Positions 9,340 through 21,780 of a stretch of DNA of 64,000 nt are shown piece after piece. Location of the stretch: the NCBI RefSeq assembly GCF_018991925.1, contig NW_024737042.1, positions 15,692,773 through 15,756,772 on the forward strand, in the 5' to 3' direction. The notes under the pieces are model-generated. The model saw only the letters and a program-made list of their open reading frames with translations. It ran no database searches and was not told the DNA's origin. The stretch comes from Homarus americanus. Taxonomy: Eukaryota > Arthropoda > Malacostraca > Decapoda > Nephropidae. A program made the position numbers and the translations under genes. Positions within the stretch are counted from its first letter, which is position 1; every line of letters begins with the position of its first letter.

Positions 9340-11060
9340 CAGAGACTCTGATATTTCTTAATACCTCATATGGTGTTCAGAGATTTGAAATTGAGAGTGA
9401 ATAAATTTATTGTACTGTACATTAGATCAGATATACCTACAGTGAGAGAAAGCATTCTAGGTGTATTGAGTATATGTTGAAGGTACACCATATATATTTA
9501 TGTGTAGAATATGTGTTGTTAAAACGTTGTGTTTTGAGTAACCATCCACCAGCAGTAAATCAGTATGTTTCTTGTGAACTTATGGGATAGTAATTCAAAC
9601 TGAAGTCATGTCTTTTTGATCTATGAACATCAGAGAATCCGATGAGAGTATTGGAAGTGTTGTCAGTCTTGTATTATAGGAAGTACATAGTTTTCTGAAA
9701 TGTCAACAAGTCTATTTCTTATCGCTGGAAGATAACGGAAAAATCTCAGCACCTGCTCGCAAAGCTCCGCCCACATTCCACTGCCATTCTTAGTACTTAA
9801 CGTCAGCTTAATTCTTGCATTTGAAAGCTTAGTCACTGTTTAGTTTAAAAAGCTATTCTTAGAAAATTAATATAAGCTCGCAGACTGATTTTCACAAGCC
9901 GATGTGTACCGTAAAGGAGTCTGATGATTATATCTGTGAAAGTTCCGACTTGGTAACTCGGGGATGGTGAGCGTTGGGAGATGAAAGGCAGACTCCTTCT
10001 GACCTCACTCAAGCCCACGACTCCTCTGTAACAGGTGCCTGATAGACCAAGGGTGGTCGTTGTATGCCAGGATGAAGATGGATGAAGGCCATTGAGATCG
10101 GATAGTGTCGTGTAACACGATAGTGTGTTGAGCTCAAGGTCTATATATTGACCTTGAGTGAGCTGAGATCTCACGTACAGCCAGCCGCTCAGAGGAGGTG
10201 GCCAGTATGTGTTCGCTGCCCAACCTGTTGATCTTACGTGAAGAGTAAACACGACCAGCTCACAGCATTGTTTTGAGTTTCCACCAATAATTAGAGTTAC
10301 TTATTGGGTGTGTTATTCATCCGAGTATCCATGTACAGGTATATAGTCGCCTCAGTTGTATGGGTGTGTGGAGTCAGCAAGTGTATGAGGGCCGCCACTT
10401 TATTTCTTGGCAAATGTAACAAAGTAGCACAGGGAAGCTATTAGTCCTGGTGCTATTGAGGTATTATTTGTGGTGCTTTTGCTAAGAGTCCTGTTACTAA
10501 TTAAGAGCTGCAATTCTCAGGTAACCTGTATTGATGGTGCTCAAGTGCTATATGTAAGGTTATAGTGTGGTGTATTTTTTTAAAGTACACCAAGTAATGG
10601 TGCATGTTGGAAGATATACCTAGTTAGTTGAAGTACAAACTGAGTGGTGTCAGAGAGATGGTCCTTGTAGTTTAGTGTTACTGGAAGTACTCATACAGTA
10701 AGTCTAATTTAATTTTAATAAACCATCTTTATTGTATGTTGGGGGTATCATTCTCCTGCAGGATTCACCTTTGCTCCTTCCCACATCTTGGTACCATTAT
10801 TACAGTAACCCCTCGTGTCTTAACCCTCGAGCCATGCTACCACAGGTCAGAGGTTAGGGGGTAGCTATGAGAAGCAAAGTAGCTAAGAAATAGCTAACAT
10901 ATGGAAATAATAAAGTAAGAAATTGAATAAAAGAAAAAGGTTTGAAGAGTTAAGCAATCAAGACAGAAAAAATAGTTGCTTAAAAGTAGTGGGATAGAGA
11001 AAATAAATTAAAGTAAAATAGCATGGAGGAAATCCTCTATACATGGAGAGAAGAAATATT
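9340..11060. other. Unassigned; possibly an old LTR
   Basis: No trustworthy ORF. A minus-strand frame at 9845-10252 has no family features. AATAAACC near 10718 followed by a GT-rich stretch, then TACCATTATTACA at about 10790-10802, resembles the polyadenylation end of an LTR, but I find neither a partner LTR nor a PBS. Confidence 0.25.
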
Positions 11061-11445
11061 TTGAATGTTTGATGTGTATGTATGTATGTATGTATGTCTC
11101 TCAAAATGCACTTCCATTCCTCCTACTGTCATTATAACTGGCAATGGCACTTTTCCAGCGAATCACAAAATTTACAAGCGACTCTCAGGGCAGAAATCCC
11201 GACGAAGGTTCACATCAAATTCTAATCTTTTCCGTGAGGCAACGAGGCCATCAGACACGGGGTCATCACCACTCAAGGACTGGCCAACGACCCTCACCAA
11301 TATTGATATGACCTGTGAAAATGCAAATGATTTCACGGGTTCACCTTTCCGACATTTTTATTAACTAGAGTTTGGAACTCTGGATAAACCAATACCTTAA
11401 AGTGACATAGAACCTTTCATATATCTCCCTGTCACCCTTCACAGC

Positions 11446-11530
11446 TACGTCATAAGTTTTCCATCATTATAGATGAAACAACAGATTTAGGTACAATAAA
11501 GAGCTGTGGTATCGAAGCAAGGTGTAGAGC
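11446..11530 (+). pseudogene. hAT-like transposase fragment (DETTD region)
   Basis: The plus-strand frame reads LRHKFSIIIDETTDLGTIKS, matching the conserved segment of hAT-type transposase-derived proteins in which the first Asp of the DDE triad lies (IIDExTD). The frame stops soon after at TAG. It is separated by a TA tract and a 25 bp minisatellite from a second hAT-like piece at 12330-12659. Both probably belong to one decayed transposon. Confidence 0.5.
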
Positions 11531-11614
11531 TTTGCTATAGAAGAAACAGAGTAGGCTTATAGACCTTGTCACCAAAAACGACAAGAAACATTCTGAGGAC
11601 GCACCTGGGGAAAA

Positions 11615-11618
<4 letters not shown>

Positions 11619-11709
<91 letters not shown>
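11619..11709. repeat. (TA)n microsatellite, about 91 bp
   Basis: Pure TA run inside the hAT-like remnant. The YIYI frames it creates are not genes. Confidence 0.95.
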
Positions 11710-11712
<3 letters not shown>

Positions 11713-11756
11713 CTGTGTGTCCGCACGAGAATCTCGGAAACTACTTTACTAGATCT

Positions 11757-12016
11757 GTAGTGATGATGGATGGTGTTATATGTAGTGATGATGGATGGTG
11801 TTATATGTAGTGATGATGGATGGTGTTATATGTAGTGATGATGGATGATGTTATATGTAGTGATGATGGGTGGTGTTATTGTAGTGATGATGGATGGTGT
11901 TATATGTAGTGATGATGGATGGTGTTATATGTAGTGATGATGGATGGTGTTATATGTAGTGATGATGGATGATGTTATGTGTAGTGATGATGGGTGGTGT
12001 TATATGTAGTGATGAT
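11757..12016. repeat. 25 bp minisatellite, about 10 copies
   Basis: Unit TAGTGATGATGGATGGTG followed by TTATATG. Copies are nearly identical, with GGATGATG and GGGTGGTG variants recurring in the same order (a higher-order pattern). One unit lacks two bases near 11877. Confidence 0.95.
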
Positions 12017-12329
12017 TAAACAATAAAATAATAACAGTTTAATGCTAAAAAATATACTTTGCTGTACCGTTGTAGTGAAAAACATGGTGGAACTTACATA
12101 CACCGTTAATGGACTATTGATGGAAGAAGAAGTTTTGGGGACTGAACAGTGAGACAGTGTGGAGCCTCCCGGAGGGTGGCGTCCTACCGTGGCCTAACGA
12201 ATGAGCGTTTCTGCTAGTAATATAATAAAGCAATATCTATAGGACAATGGTACTGGGCGTTGCCGTCCCCGTCGTTGTGAAGATTTGATATGCAGTGTAC
12301 AGTATATCCATATTTTTCCCAAACACAGC

Positions 12330-12659
12330 CACATTAAACTTTTGCACATACGGTGGATATCCCATCACGTGGCTGTTGAGAGGCTGTTAGAGCAATGGAA
12401 GCCTCTACCTCTGTACTTCATGACTAAGTATATGGAGGAGCGCCTCCAAATAACAACGTCTGTTGTTGGAACCTTATATGATCCATCCCTGTGCCTGTAC
12501 TTTATATTTTCAAGTTACACCTTACCCCAGTTCAGCAATCTAAACCTGCTCTGCCAACACAAAGACGACACACTATACAGGTATTTTTTAGAAAATGTTT
12601 TGACTTATAGTCGCGGACTCTTCCATGTTGAACACCCAGCCAGGCGACCAGAGAGGTAA
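12330..12659 (+). pseudogene. hAT-like transposase fragment (RWxS region)
   Basis: The plus-strand frame contains RWISHHVAVERLLEQW, then LPLYF, GTLYDPSLCLYFIFSSYTLP and FSNLNLLCQ. This follows the pattern TRWLSLxxxVxRxLEQW ... LxDPxxxxYxLFLxYVLPxFxxLNxLFQ known from hAT transposase-derived proteins. The expected C-terminal dimerisation region is missing, because the long-TIR DNA transposon starts at 12665. Confidence 0.55.
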
Positions 12660-12664
12660 AATCA

Positions 12665-13012
12665 GCTGACGACCTGGTAACAGAGTGTGTGTGCGGGGGT
12701 GGGAGGGTTTGGGGAGGGGGAGGGGGAAAGAGGGGGGCGTTCTTGAGTTGCGTGTTGCATAATATAATCATATTTTATTTTATACATTACAAAGTAATGG
12801 AAGTAGAAGGGGTTATTAAATTTAGGAATGCCTTTTTTCCAGTAGTATTACAATGTTTGACTTTTTGCTCTGTAAATGGTCATTTTTAGTCTAAAGTTCG
12901 AGGCCAGAGAAACACGCGATCTTAACCTTCCCGCACCAACTCTTAGAAAGAATAGCCTGGGAGAACAGGTGCCAGTCAATGGTTGATGTTGACCAAATAT
13001 TTAGTTATAATA
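12665..13012 (+). repeat. Left terminal inverted repeat
   Basis: Includes a G-rich block at about 12696-12737 with several runs of three or more G, a potential G-quadruplex. The inner boundary is at TTAGTTATAAT, after which similarity to the right arm fades. Confidence 0.8.
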
Positions 13013-13409
13013 CTCTTTCTTATAATAAACTTATTTTAAGAGGATAGGAATATTGTAATAAAAAAGTATGGGAAGTTGTATTATTACGTGAAAGAAACAA
13101 GTAGTGATTGTTATCATAGCGGAAAATAAAAGTCACTTATTATTAATAAGAAATAAAGTATACAAAATTGTATTAAATTTTTTTCACTCAGAAGTAAGAG
13201 AGACGACCTAGTGAAAGCGAAGCTCATGAGAGGTGGCTAGATTCTTGCTTTCCCAAAGGCTGTCCTAATAAGTGACGATATTAGGTTGGACTTGGGCATC
13301 AGAAATCATCTACGGAGGAACACCGTGTCAGCAGACTTGTCTTGGTTTGTCGGCATTAGGCACTGGACTTCTGGAAAAGGCTTGTTTTCACTGACGTAAA
13401 TTCTTCACT

Positions 13410-13940
13410 TTAGTATCCTGTCCACCCACCTTTGTTGATAACGGCATTAAGTCTTTCGGGCATTGATCTAACAAGGTTGTGGAGGATATCATGTTTGGCC
13501 CTAAACACCTCCCATTCTGCCTTGGTGTGGGCGAACAACTCTGCAGACGTTCTTTCCTTCGGAGGCACCCAAGTGTTCACAATATTCGCCCATAAAGTTT
13601 CCAAAGGATTCATGTCAGCCCCCCGACTAGGCCAATCCAGCAACTGCAAATTCTCACGGTCACCAAACCACTGCTGGACAACTCTAGCCGTGTGTATGGG
13701 GCACTGGTCATGAACGAAAAAAATAGGTCCAGGGGGAAGGGGAAATTTCTTTCCTGCAGAGAGGGCAAGAAAATATTCTCCAAAATGTCCAGATACTTCT
13801 GCGCTGTAAATCTCCCGTCGATTTGAATCAAGTCACCACACCATGGACAGACATATAGCCCCACACATTACTGGTGCTGTGTGCGCCACGAGCCTCCTCG
13901 TAAATATGCTCACGGTCATACCTGCTGTTAGAAAATTTCA
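13410..13940 (-). pseudogene. Tc1/mariner-type transposase remnant
   Basis: Minus-strand pieces in order: YDREHIYEEARGAHSTSNVW with WGYMSVHG; then DGRFTAQKYLDILENIFLPS; after a frameshift VHDQCPIHTARV with the second catalytic Asp; then LLDWPSRGADMNPLETLW, where the third acidic residue lies; and a C-terminus ending INKGGWTGY. The N-terminal helix-turn-helix DNA-binding domain and the first catalytic Asp are absent. At least one frameshift (about 13735) and one stop are present. The product would have cut and pasted the element at its TIRs; this copy cannot. Confidence 0.75.
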
Positions 13941-14357
13941 GCTGTTAATGTCATGATGCATTAAAATTTGTGTAACTATCAATATTGCTGGAAACCTTTA
14001 CTTTATTTATCTTCAAATTACTTTGGCATTATATACAACTAGCAACTTAATGGGCTCCAATTTGGTATTTTATTTAGAATACAGCTGGGCTAGCATTACA
14101 CACCTACACGTCATTGGCAGCTACTTGTCAGTATCTTTCGTAGCACCATACCACTAGAATCACCATATTAAAACGATAAGTGCAAAGAGGTCATTTTGGT
14201 TTACCCTGTGTTAGGCTAGGTTGAAACGTGACTTTCGACAGCATATGGTTTCATTATGCGCTATTAATGCTTTCAGGAAATATAATGTGTATATAAGAGC
14301 AGTTAAATCACCTAAAAATGTGTATCAGCTCAAAGTTATATGTCGGATTTGGAAAAT

Positions 14358-14706
14358 AATTATAACTAAGAAATTGGTCGACACCAATCATTGACTGGCA
14401 CCTGTTTTCCCATACGGTTCTTACCCGAGGAAGGGTAGCAGTAGTGCGGGGAGGTAAAGGTTACGTGTTTCTCTATCTTTGGAGTCTAAGATTACAATTA
14501 CCAATTACACCCCAATAAATCAAACGATGTAATGCTACTGCAAATACGTATTCCTATACCACAATCACCTCTTTCACTTCCATCACTCTGTTGGGTCCGA
14601 AATAATATATGATTATATTATGCAACACGGAACTCAAGCCCTCATCTTTCCCCCCTCCCCTATCCCTCCCACCCCCGCACACGCACACTGTTACCAGGTC
14701 GTCAGC
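14358..14706 (-). repeat. Right terminal inverted repeat
   Basis: Mirror of 12665-13012. The C-rich block here is the complement of the left G-rich block, so both ends keep the quadruplex potential. Confidence 0.8.
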
Positions 14707-15800
14707 GCCTTGTACAGGTGAACTTGTATCTTCTCAGGCATCGGTGACGTTAGCACCGTCCGACGGTCCGGCGTTCATTCCAATCCCATCACTTTCTAAG
14801 CAAGGCCGGGCAGACGGAACGTGTCCATTTACTGTATCCCACATAACCTACAACAACGAAGTGATTGCCACATATACTCTGTATAACATTGCTAGAATAA
14901 TGGTGATACAAACATTTAAGATAAAACTGACTGTGGAAAATGTGAGAAAGTTTAAAGTGCTGTGCCATGATCAAAACAGCTGTGATGTAAACAAACATCT
15001 CAAACGTTTTAAGAATTTATTGGTAAACATATCGATAATACAGTATAAATACAGTGATATTATAATGAGTGATATTGTTTTGAAATATTTAATGCATGTT
15101 TTTGTGACTTAAGTGATGATTAGTGGTCTTTAAGTGAAAATTAGTGCTCTCGGTTAAGGACCTGTACCCAGCTCGGGATGGAAAAAATGAGAAACATTGG
15201 TTCACTCTCTCGTCAGTCTTGCGGGCCCTGTTTACGTGGCTAACTGTTGTTTAATTTATACAGCTTTTTTATCGCACTTTGTGTTTATTTCATTTGTTAC
15301 TGTTAAATTGTTATGTGTGAGATGGTTGATGGCCTGAAGTCTCGTAGCCTCTTTTGGTCTCCGTATTGTTGACACTTGCCAGTAAGTAATCTCGATTAAG
15401 TGATAATTACTAATCTCAGTTAAGTGATAATTAGTGACCTCAGGTTGATGCCGCCAGCAAAACCATCAGTGAGTATTTTTAATATTTTTGGTAACCCAGA
15501 TGTTGATCCAACCTTAGCTGCTACCTAATGAAATTTTTCCATAGAAGATAAAAAGGTAAAGATTCATTTTTTGCCGAGCATGGAAACTACTTACAATTTT
15601 TTTTTTTTTTTTTTTTTTTAGGTTAAGGTGGGGAAAGGATGGAAGGCATGCTGGGGCTCAAGGCACAGCCAGACATGAGGGATGGAGAAGTCACAACATA
15701 TAGTCGTGGGGGGAAAGGTTGGAAAAGAAGTTTAATGAGTTAAATAGGTTTTGTGTTGTTTCAAGGTAATCCGACCTTCATTTCCGTCGCAAATGAGCTA
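14707..15800. other. Non-coding; poly(T) at 15597-15619
   Basis: No supported gene. The short plus-strand open frame through 15112 begins inside the TIR and has no recognisable domain. A run of about 23 T is present. Confidence 0.4.
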
Positions 15801-15819
15801 TTATGGAGATATTGTAGCG

Positions 15820-16400
<581 letters not shown>

Positions 16401-16466
16401 GCTAGCTAGGTATTCATTAGTGTAACTGGTGTTAATTTATGTTTGTTAGATGGTGGTGTTATTTAT

Positions 16467-17806
16467 TCACATATATGTGTAAAGTGGGTCTTGTTCTTCT
16501 ATGTCAGCATGGAGGCTCTTGGGCCACCACCTGTGTGTTTTAGTAGTTCCTTCTTCTTTTAACTGGGAGAATAATGGATCCTTCAACTCTTCAAGTTTGC
16601 TCCATATTCTCTGCGCTTGGCTGTGTGTACGTGTGTTCAGTGGTTCGATATTGTATAATTCGTGAAGTTCTTGTATTTTGGTGGTGTATGGCGGGAGTTG
16701 CTTTGATGCTCTACGGATAGCTTTGTTTTGTACTGATTGAAGTTTAAGTTGGCTGGTTTTTCTGATCGTGTTGAGTGGTATTGGTGGATACTCTAGGTGG
16801 GGGCGGACAAGTGCTTTGAATAGATGTAGTTGAATTTTGGTGTCCATTTTGCTAAATCTTCGTAGTTTCGTGAGTTGTGATTGGGCAAGCTGTTTGCGTT
16901 GTGTTATGTGTTTTGCTATGCCTGTTCTTGTGAGTCCCAGTATTGTATAGGTACGTTGTTGACTGTGATTGGTGCTGGGTTTATTTTGGCAATGTGTATG
17001 ATGTTTAGTTTCTGTGTATTGGTTTGTATTTTCCACTTTTTGTTCATATTCGTTGATTTGCTCGATGGCGTGGGCTGTTTTTCGTGCCATCATCTGTTTG
17101 CCCTTGCCTGTATGTCTGATGATTTGGGTGACGTCAACAGCATACTGTAAGCTACGTATTCTCCGTGTGTAGGAGGTGGCATGTCCGCCGTGTATATTGT
17201 GTAGAGTGTGGGCGAGAGGTTACTTCCCTGTGGTACTCCGCTGTATAACTTGATGCTTGGGCCTATGTGGTTACCTATGATAATTTTGGCCTCTCTATTG
17301 TCGAGGAAGTTACAAAGAAAGGAAGTAAAGTTGTTGGGAAGTTCTTGGGTGGTAATTTTGTATTTGAGCCCTAGGTGCCAGACCTTGTCGAATGCTTTTG
17401 CTACGTCCCTTAGTACTACGTTACATTGATCTCTGTTGTGCATTGCGTTTGCTATGTTTTCGTAAATTAGGGCTAAGGCTGTATGGGTTCCTCTGTGTGT
17501 TCTAAATCCGTGCTGCCTGGGGTTGTATTTCTCTTCAAGTTCGAGGTGTATTCTCAGTCGGTGGTTAATTATTTTTTCTAGGACTTTTCTCGGTGTCTCT
17601 AGAAAAGGGATTGGTCTGTAATTTGATACTTGGGTGGGGGATTTACCTTGTTTTGGTATAAGTCTGATGCTTGCGGTTTTAAATTTCCTTGGGAAGTAGC
17701 CAGGGGCAAGTGCTGCATTAAAAATGTTTCTGAGTTGGAGTATCATGTTGATTGGTAGATGCTGGAGTATGGGTTTGTTTACTTTGCTGATGCCCGGGGC
17801 CTTGTT
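16467..17806 (-). pseudogene. Element A ORF2, 3' half (RT palm to C-term)
   Basis: Reverse transcriptase of Jockey type without an RNase H domain. Visible blocks: NYRPIPFLETPRKVLEKIIN, HGFRTHRGTHTAL, DVAKAFDKVWHLGLKYKI and SGVPQGSNLSPTLYTIYTAD. After a frameshift near 17130 comes the catalytic box, here YAVDVTQII: the first Asp of YADD is replaced by Val, which would abolish activity. The C-terminal part contains LFKALVRPHLEYPPIPLNTI and ends LYTYM at 16467. The 5' half of the gene lies beyond the inserted B element at 23381. Confidence 0.85.
17793..17806. repeat. Target site duplication, left copy
   Basis: CCCGGGGCCTTGTT, identical to 23367-23380. The 14 bp duplication brackets B copy 1 and defines its insertion point in element A. 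Confidence 0.9.
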
Positions 17807-18086
17807 GTTGTTGTTGTTGAGATTGTCGGACCGTAGTCCGACACGGGCCTTTGCCTATAGGCGGCCCGTTTGGTGGTTCCGGCTGGAGCTCCTGGAGCAG
17901 CAGACCGGATTAGGATTGGAGGTGGTCCCACCTGCAGATTGGAAGGATACTGCAGGTTGCATGTGTGAGCGGACCCCCGATCAGTGAACGCTTACCACCA
18001 ACCCCCACTCTTGGACGTGGTCAGTTTCGGAGTGGCGCGCCCCCCGAACTGGGGTCTGCACTTGCTGGGAGAGGATACTTTCTAAG
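17807..18086 (-). other. Element B copy 1 3' UTR and tail
   Basis: Begins after the ORF2 stop and ends in a (CAA)n tail at 17807-17819. A 7 bp perfect stem with a 4 nt loop (about 17824-17841) lies directly before the tail and is likely the template structure recognised by the reverse transcriptase. The same end occurs at 27119 and, truncated, at 3456. Confidence 0.75.
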
Positions 18087-21000
18087 CTATCTGGGTGGTG
18101 GGTATCGTGTGATGACCCGGAGAAGGTGGTGAATGTGGTCTGTTTGGGCCTTTCGGGTTAGAGTGGCCGCTGGTGTTGTGTGTGTTTCTTGGGAGATTTG
18201 AGTTCTGTTTCGGAGGCTTTGTGTGACTTCGCAGTCGAGGAGATAGTGTTCAAGTGGGTTGGCTGCTGGCTCCTGACAGTAGGTGCATTCCATGACGTCA
18301 TTTCCGATCATCTGCCAGGAGCACTTGTACCCTAGTCGTAGTCGATGAAGGCTGACTTGGGTTTGTCTTGGTGTTTTCTTGTCAGCGAAAGGTGGTTCCC
18401 CTTTTGTAGCCGCCAGGTACCATTTGGCTGATTGGGAACCAGCGTTGAATGCGTGAAGGAAGCTCTTTTTGATGTGGAGCTTGCTAGTCTTTCTGAGGTG
18501 ATTCTTGATCTGTTGCACGCTTGCTGGAACTTGGATGTGTACGCTACTAGAACGTGTAGCTGCCTTGGCTGCTTCGTCTGCCACGTCGTTTCCTCCGATC
18601 CCTACATGACTGGGAATCCAGTGTAAGACGACTGGGCGGTTTTGGCTTTGGAATTCCTGTAGCTGTGCGAGGATCGAGGTTATGATGTGGACGTTGTCTC
18701 TTGGTTGACTGTGTTGGAGCGCCTGCATGGCCGATTTCGAGTCCGTGTGAATTATGATGGACTTGTTGTGTTGTGTTGCAGCGTGTTGTAGGGCCTTTGA
18801 GATTGCTACCAGCTCTGTTTGTAGGGTGGAGCAGTCATTGGAAAGTCTCCATCGGAGGGTCTGACTTTGGGTGTAGAAGGCCACTCCGGATCTATGATGT
18901 TTTGGATCCACCGAGCCGTCTGTGAAGTATGATGCTGCATCAGCCGGTGTCTCGGTGGCTATGGCTTCGAGAGTTATTTTTTTGAGGTCCTCCTTCTGGA
19001 GGTTGGCTTTACTATCGCCTAGGTCGGTAATTTTGAATGTGGCTGGTGGAGGGCTCCATGGTGGAGGAACAGCGTAACCATTGTCTCGTGTGTCTTGGTT
19101 GTTCTTGACGAGTGTTTCTGCTTGCAGGTGTCGGATGACCTCGCTTGCCTCGTGCGACCAGGTGGCCCCTCGCACTCTGTGGTCGAGGTGGAGGGAGGCA
19201 CTGATTCGAATTTTGGCAACTGTGGGCTTATCTGATCTACAGATTTTGGCGAGGAGACCGGCTGTCACCTGCTTGACTCGTACTGCCAGGGGTGGTAGTT
19301 CGGTTTCCATTTGCAAATTGCAGATTCTGGTCCACATGGGTGCTCCGAGCATGGTCCTGAGAGCATTATTTTGGATGACTTCTAGCTTGGCTATTTGGTC
19401 TTCTCTCAGTCCAATGAGTGCTGGAGCACTGTAATCTACCAGCGATCTGATGGCGGCCGTGTAGTAGGCTTTGAGCACATGAAGGTTTGCTCCTGCGGTT
19501 GTGCTGGTGAGCGACCTCATTATATTGTGTCTGCTCTTCGTCCTGTGCCTGAGATACTCGAGTTGCGGCTTGAAGGTGAGTTTCTGGTCAAACCAGATTC
19601 CAAGACACTGGTGGGCGTTGGTCCAGACTACCGGCGTGTTTTGTATGGAGAGCATCTTGTCTGGTGTGTCTGTGCAGATGGCCATCGCTTTCGACTTGGC
19701 TGGATTTATCTTGAGTCCAAGTCTGTTGCACTCTTCTTCTATAAGTTGGAGTGCGTGTTGCGTGTTGGCTAGTCTGTTTGATCCTCTTACTATAAGCTGT
19801 AAGTCGTCTGCATAGCATAGGAGCTTGGCTGTTTGTCTGAAAGGAAGTTTGACTAGATTTTCCATCAGGACATTGAACAGCGTTGGACTGAGGATGCCTC
19901 CTTGTGGGGTTCCCTTTTCATGGACCCTGTAGCTTGAGGTTGCTCCCTGAAAGCGTACTCTTGCTTCTCTCTGTGTGAGGTAGTTCTGGATCCACCCCAG
20001 CAACCTTCCTTTGACGCCTTTTGCAGCGAGCGTCGTTGTAATGGCCAGTGGATTTGCTAGTTCGAAGGCCTTCTCCAGGTCGAGGAAGACCACCAGAGCT
20101 GGTTTGTAGTCCACTGTGCTGAGTATCTCGGCGATGTTGTTGCCTGTGCCGGTGTTCTCGGTGTAAGCAAAGATGTGAGGGTGTGGGCTGCCTACTTTCC
20201 ACTTGAGTCGGTTGAGAGCCATTCTTTCTCCCGTCTTCGCTATGCAGCTGAGAAGGGAGATGGGCCTCGGTTTGTCTGGTTCTCTGGGCTTCGGAATGGG
20301 CTGTATATCTGCCTTCTTCCATTCCGGTGGGAGTCTTTGTGCTGTCCACGAAGCATTGATGGCTTGTAGCAGAGCCTCGTGTCCGGCTGTACCGGCATGG
20401 GAAAGCATGGAGTAGGTTATCCTGTCGGCCCCTGGTGCTGTGTCCTTGCTTCGTTTTAGCGACTTCTGGAGTTCTTGCTGGTTGAAAGGTCTGTCAGTGT
20501 CATCTTCACTGTTGCAGGCCTCTTCGATCATCTGGAGTCTGACCTGTCGCAGACGCCGTTGTGTCTCCTCCGCCTGTCTCGGGAGGTTTTTCGTTGCTGC
20601 TCGGTCAGAGAACAGTTTTGCAAGTCTCTCGGCTTCCTCTTCTGGGTTGGGATGGGTTGGTGGTGGTGGTGTTGCCTTCCCAGATGCCCTTCGGATCTGG
20701 GCCCACATCTTGCCAAGGGAGGTGTGCTCGTTCAGTTCGGAGCACCACTTGAGCCAGCTTACGTTTTTTATTTCTTCCTTCTCTTCCCTGGTATCCTTAA
20801 CTATGACTTGCAGGAGATGTCTGTTTGTTGCCGTGGGATGTCTCCTGTAGTTTCTTCGGGCCATGTTCACTCTGTGGTTGAGTTCTTTCACCCTGGGACA
20901 GTAGTACCAGTAATCATTGTACTGTCTTGATGTGGGTTTTGTTTTTGGGATAGCCTCTTCTGCCGCTTGGTGAAACGCCTCGACCAATTGTTGGTGGAGG

Positions 21001-21780
21001 GTTGTCTCGTCCACGGGTGCTGCGCCGGCCGGCTGTGATTTTTCGCGCCACTTAGCCAGGTGTTTCTTAAAGAGTCCCCAGTCTGCCTTTTGGGTATTGT
21101 ATCTCCATCTCGGGGGGGTGGAGTGGGGAGTTTGTTCACCTTCAGCGTTGTTAGGGTGGCGAAGTGGTCGCTGGTCAGCGTGGGGTGTAGCTGCCAGGAG
21201 GCCGAAGGCTGTAGTGCACTGGAGACGAAGGTTAGATCTAGCCTTCCTCCCCTAGTGTGGGTGGGCTCTCCGGTGTTCAGGAGGCAGATCTCGGGTGTAT
21301 CTTGAAAGGTGGTGTATAGGTGTAGGCCGTCTTCATTTGTGGGGCTTACCGAGCTTAGGAAGGGATGATGTGCGTTGAAATCCCCTCCTATGAGTGTGGC
21401 GTGGTCAGCGGCCGAAGCAAATAATTGAGTCACCTCCAGTGAGCCCCTTGGGTTCTTGTAGATGTTGTGAACAGTTAATTCCCGTTCTTGGAGGGTTACT
21501 TTGACGGACTGTGTCTCGATGTTTTCCCCACATAGAAATTGCTGCGTGACCTCGGAGGAGGGTATGCTTGACTTGACCAAGATCATATACATCCTCTTGT
21601 TGACGCCTGCGTGAAATGCCTCCTGTATGTCTTGTAACCACTGAATTTGAAACAGTGGTGTTCTTGTAGAAGTGTTTCTTGTAGCAGTATGATGTCAAGC
21701 TTGTCCTTGGCTGCTGCTTCTTGTAGGAGGTGTTTCTTGTTTTTGATGCCCTGAGCATTCCATGTTAGGATGTTCAGGGT
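18087..21780 (-). pseudogene. Element B ORF2: endonuclease, RT, RNase H
   Basis: About 1,230 codons, broken by two frameshifts (near 21590 and 21090). The endonuclease starts LNILTWNAQGIKNKKHLLQE with ILLQETLL, then GGDFNAHHPFL, GRLDLTF and SDHFATL. The last 975-codon stretch (start 21014) is open: APGADRITYSM, DKPRPISLLSCIAK, VVFLDLEKAFE (about residue 307), GTPQGGILSPTLFNVLMENL (about 365), intact catalytic CYADD (about 400). RNase H follows: YFTDGSVD (about 696), HTDSKSAM, and HVGIGGNDVADEAAK (about 800). A CX2C-H-C motif (CTYCQEPAANPLEHYLLDC) is near the C-terminus. RNase H and domain order place it in the I superfamily. ORF2 overlaps the ORF1 stop and has no obvious ATG, so reinitiation or frameshifting is likely. 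The low damage suggests a fairly young copy. Confidence 0.9.

Larger units (their letters stand above)
12665..14706 (-). mobile_element. DNA transposon with 348 bp TIRs
   Basis: Sequence 12665-13012 is the reverse complement of 14358-14706, with roughly 75-80 percent identity by eye. Outer ends read GCTGACGACCTGGTAACAG. The interior carries a decayed Tc1/mariner-type transposase on the minus strand. Total length 2.04 kb fits a Tc1-like element with long inverted repeats. I could not find a clear TA target duplication. The TIR divergence says the copy is old. Confidence 0.8.

Noticed and set aside
9845..10252. 135-codon minus-strand ORF
   Set aside because: No motif, no splice or start context, no second copy.
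11535..11760. Ile/Tyr repeat proteins
   Set aside because: Translation of a (TA)n microsatellite.
11757..12016. CRISPR-like array
   Set aside because: Direct tandem units without unique spacers.
14609..15112. 167-codon plus-strand ORF
   Set aside because: Starts inside the transposon TIR and runs into unrelated AT-rich sequence.
20440..20930. Plus-strand ORFs antisense to element B ORF2
   Set aside because: Shadows of the RT frame with no domain of their own.
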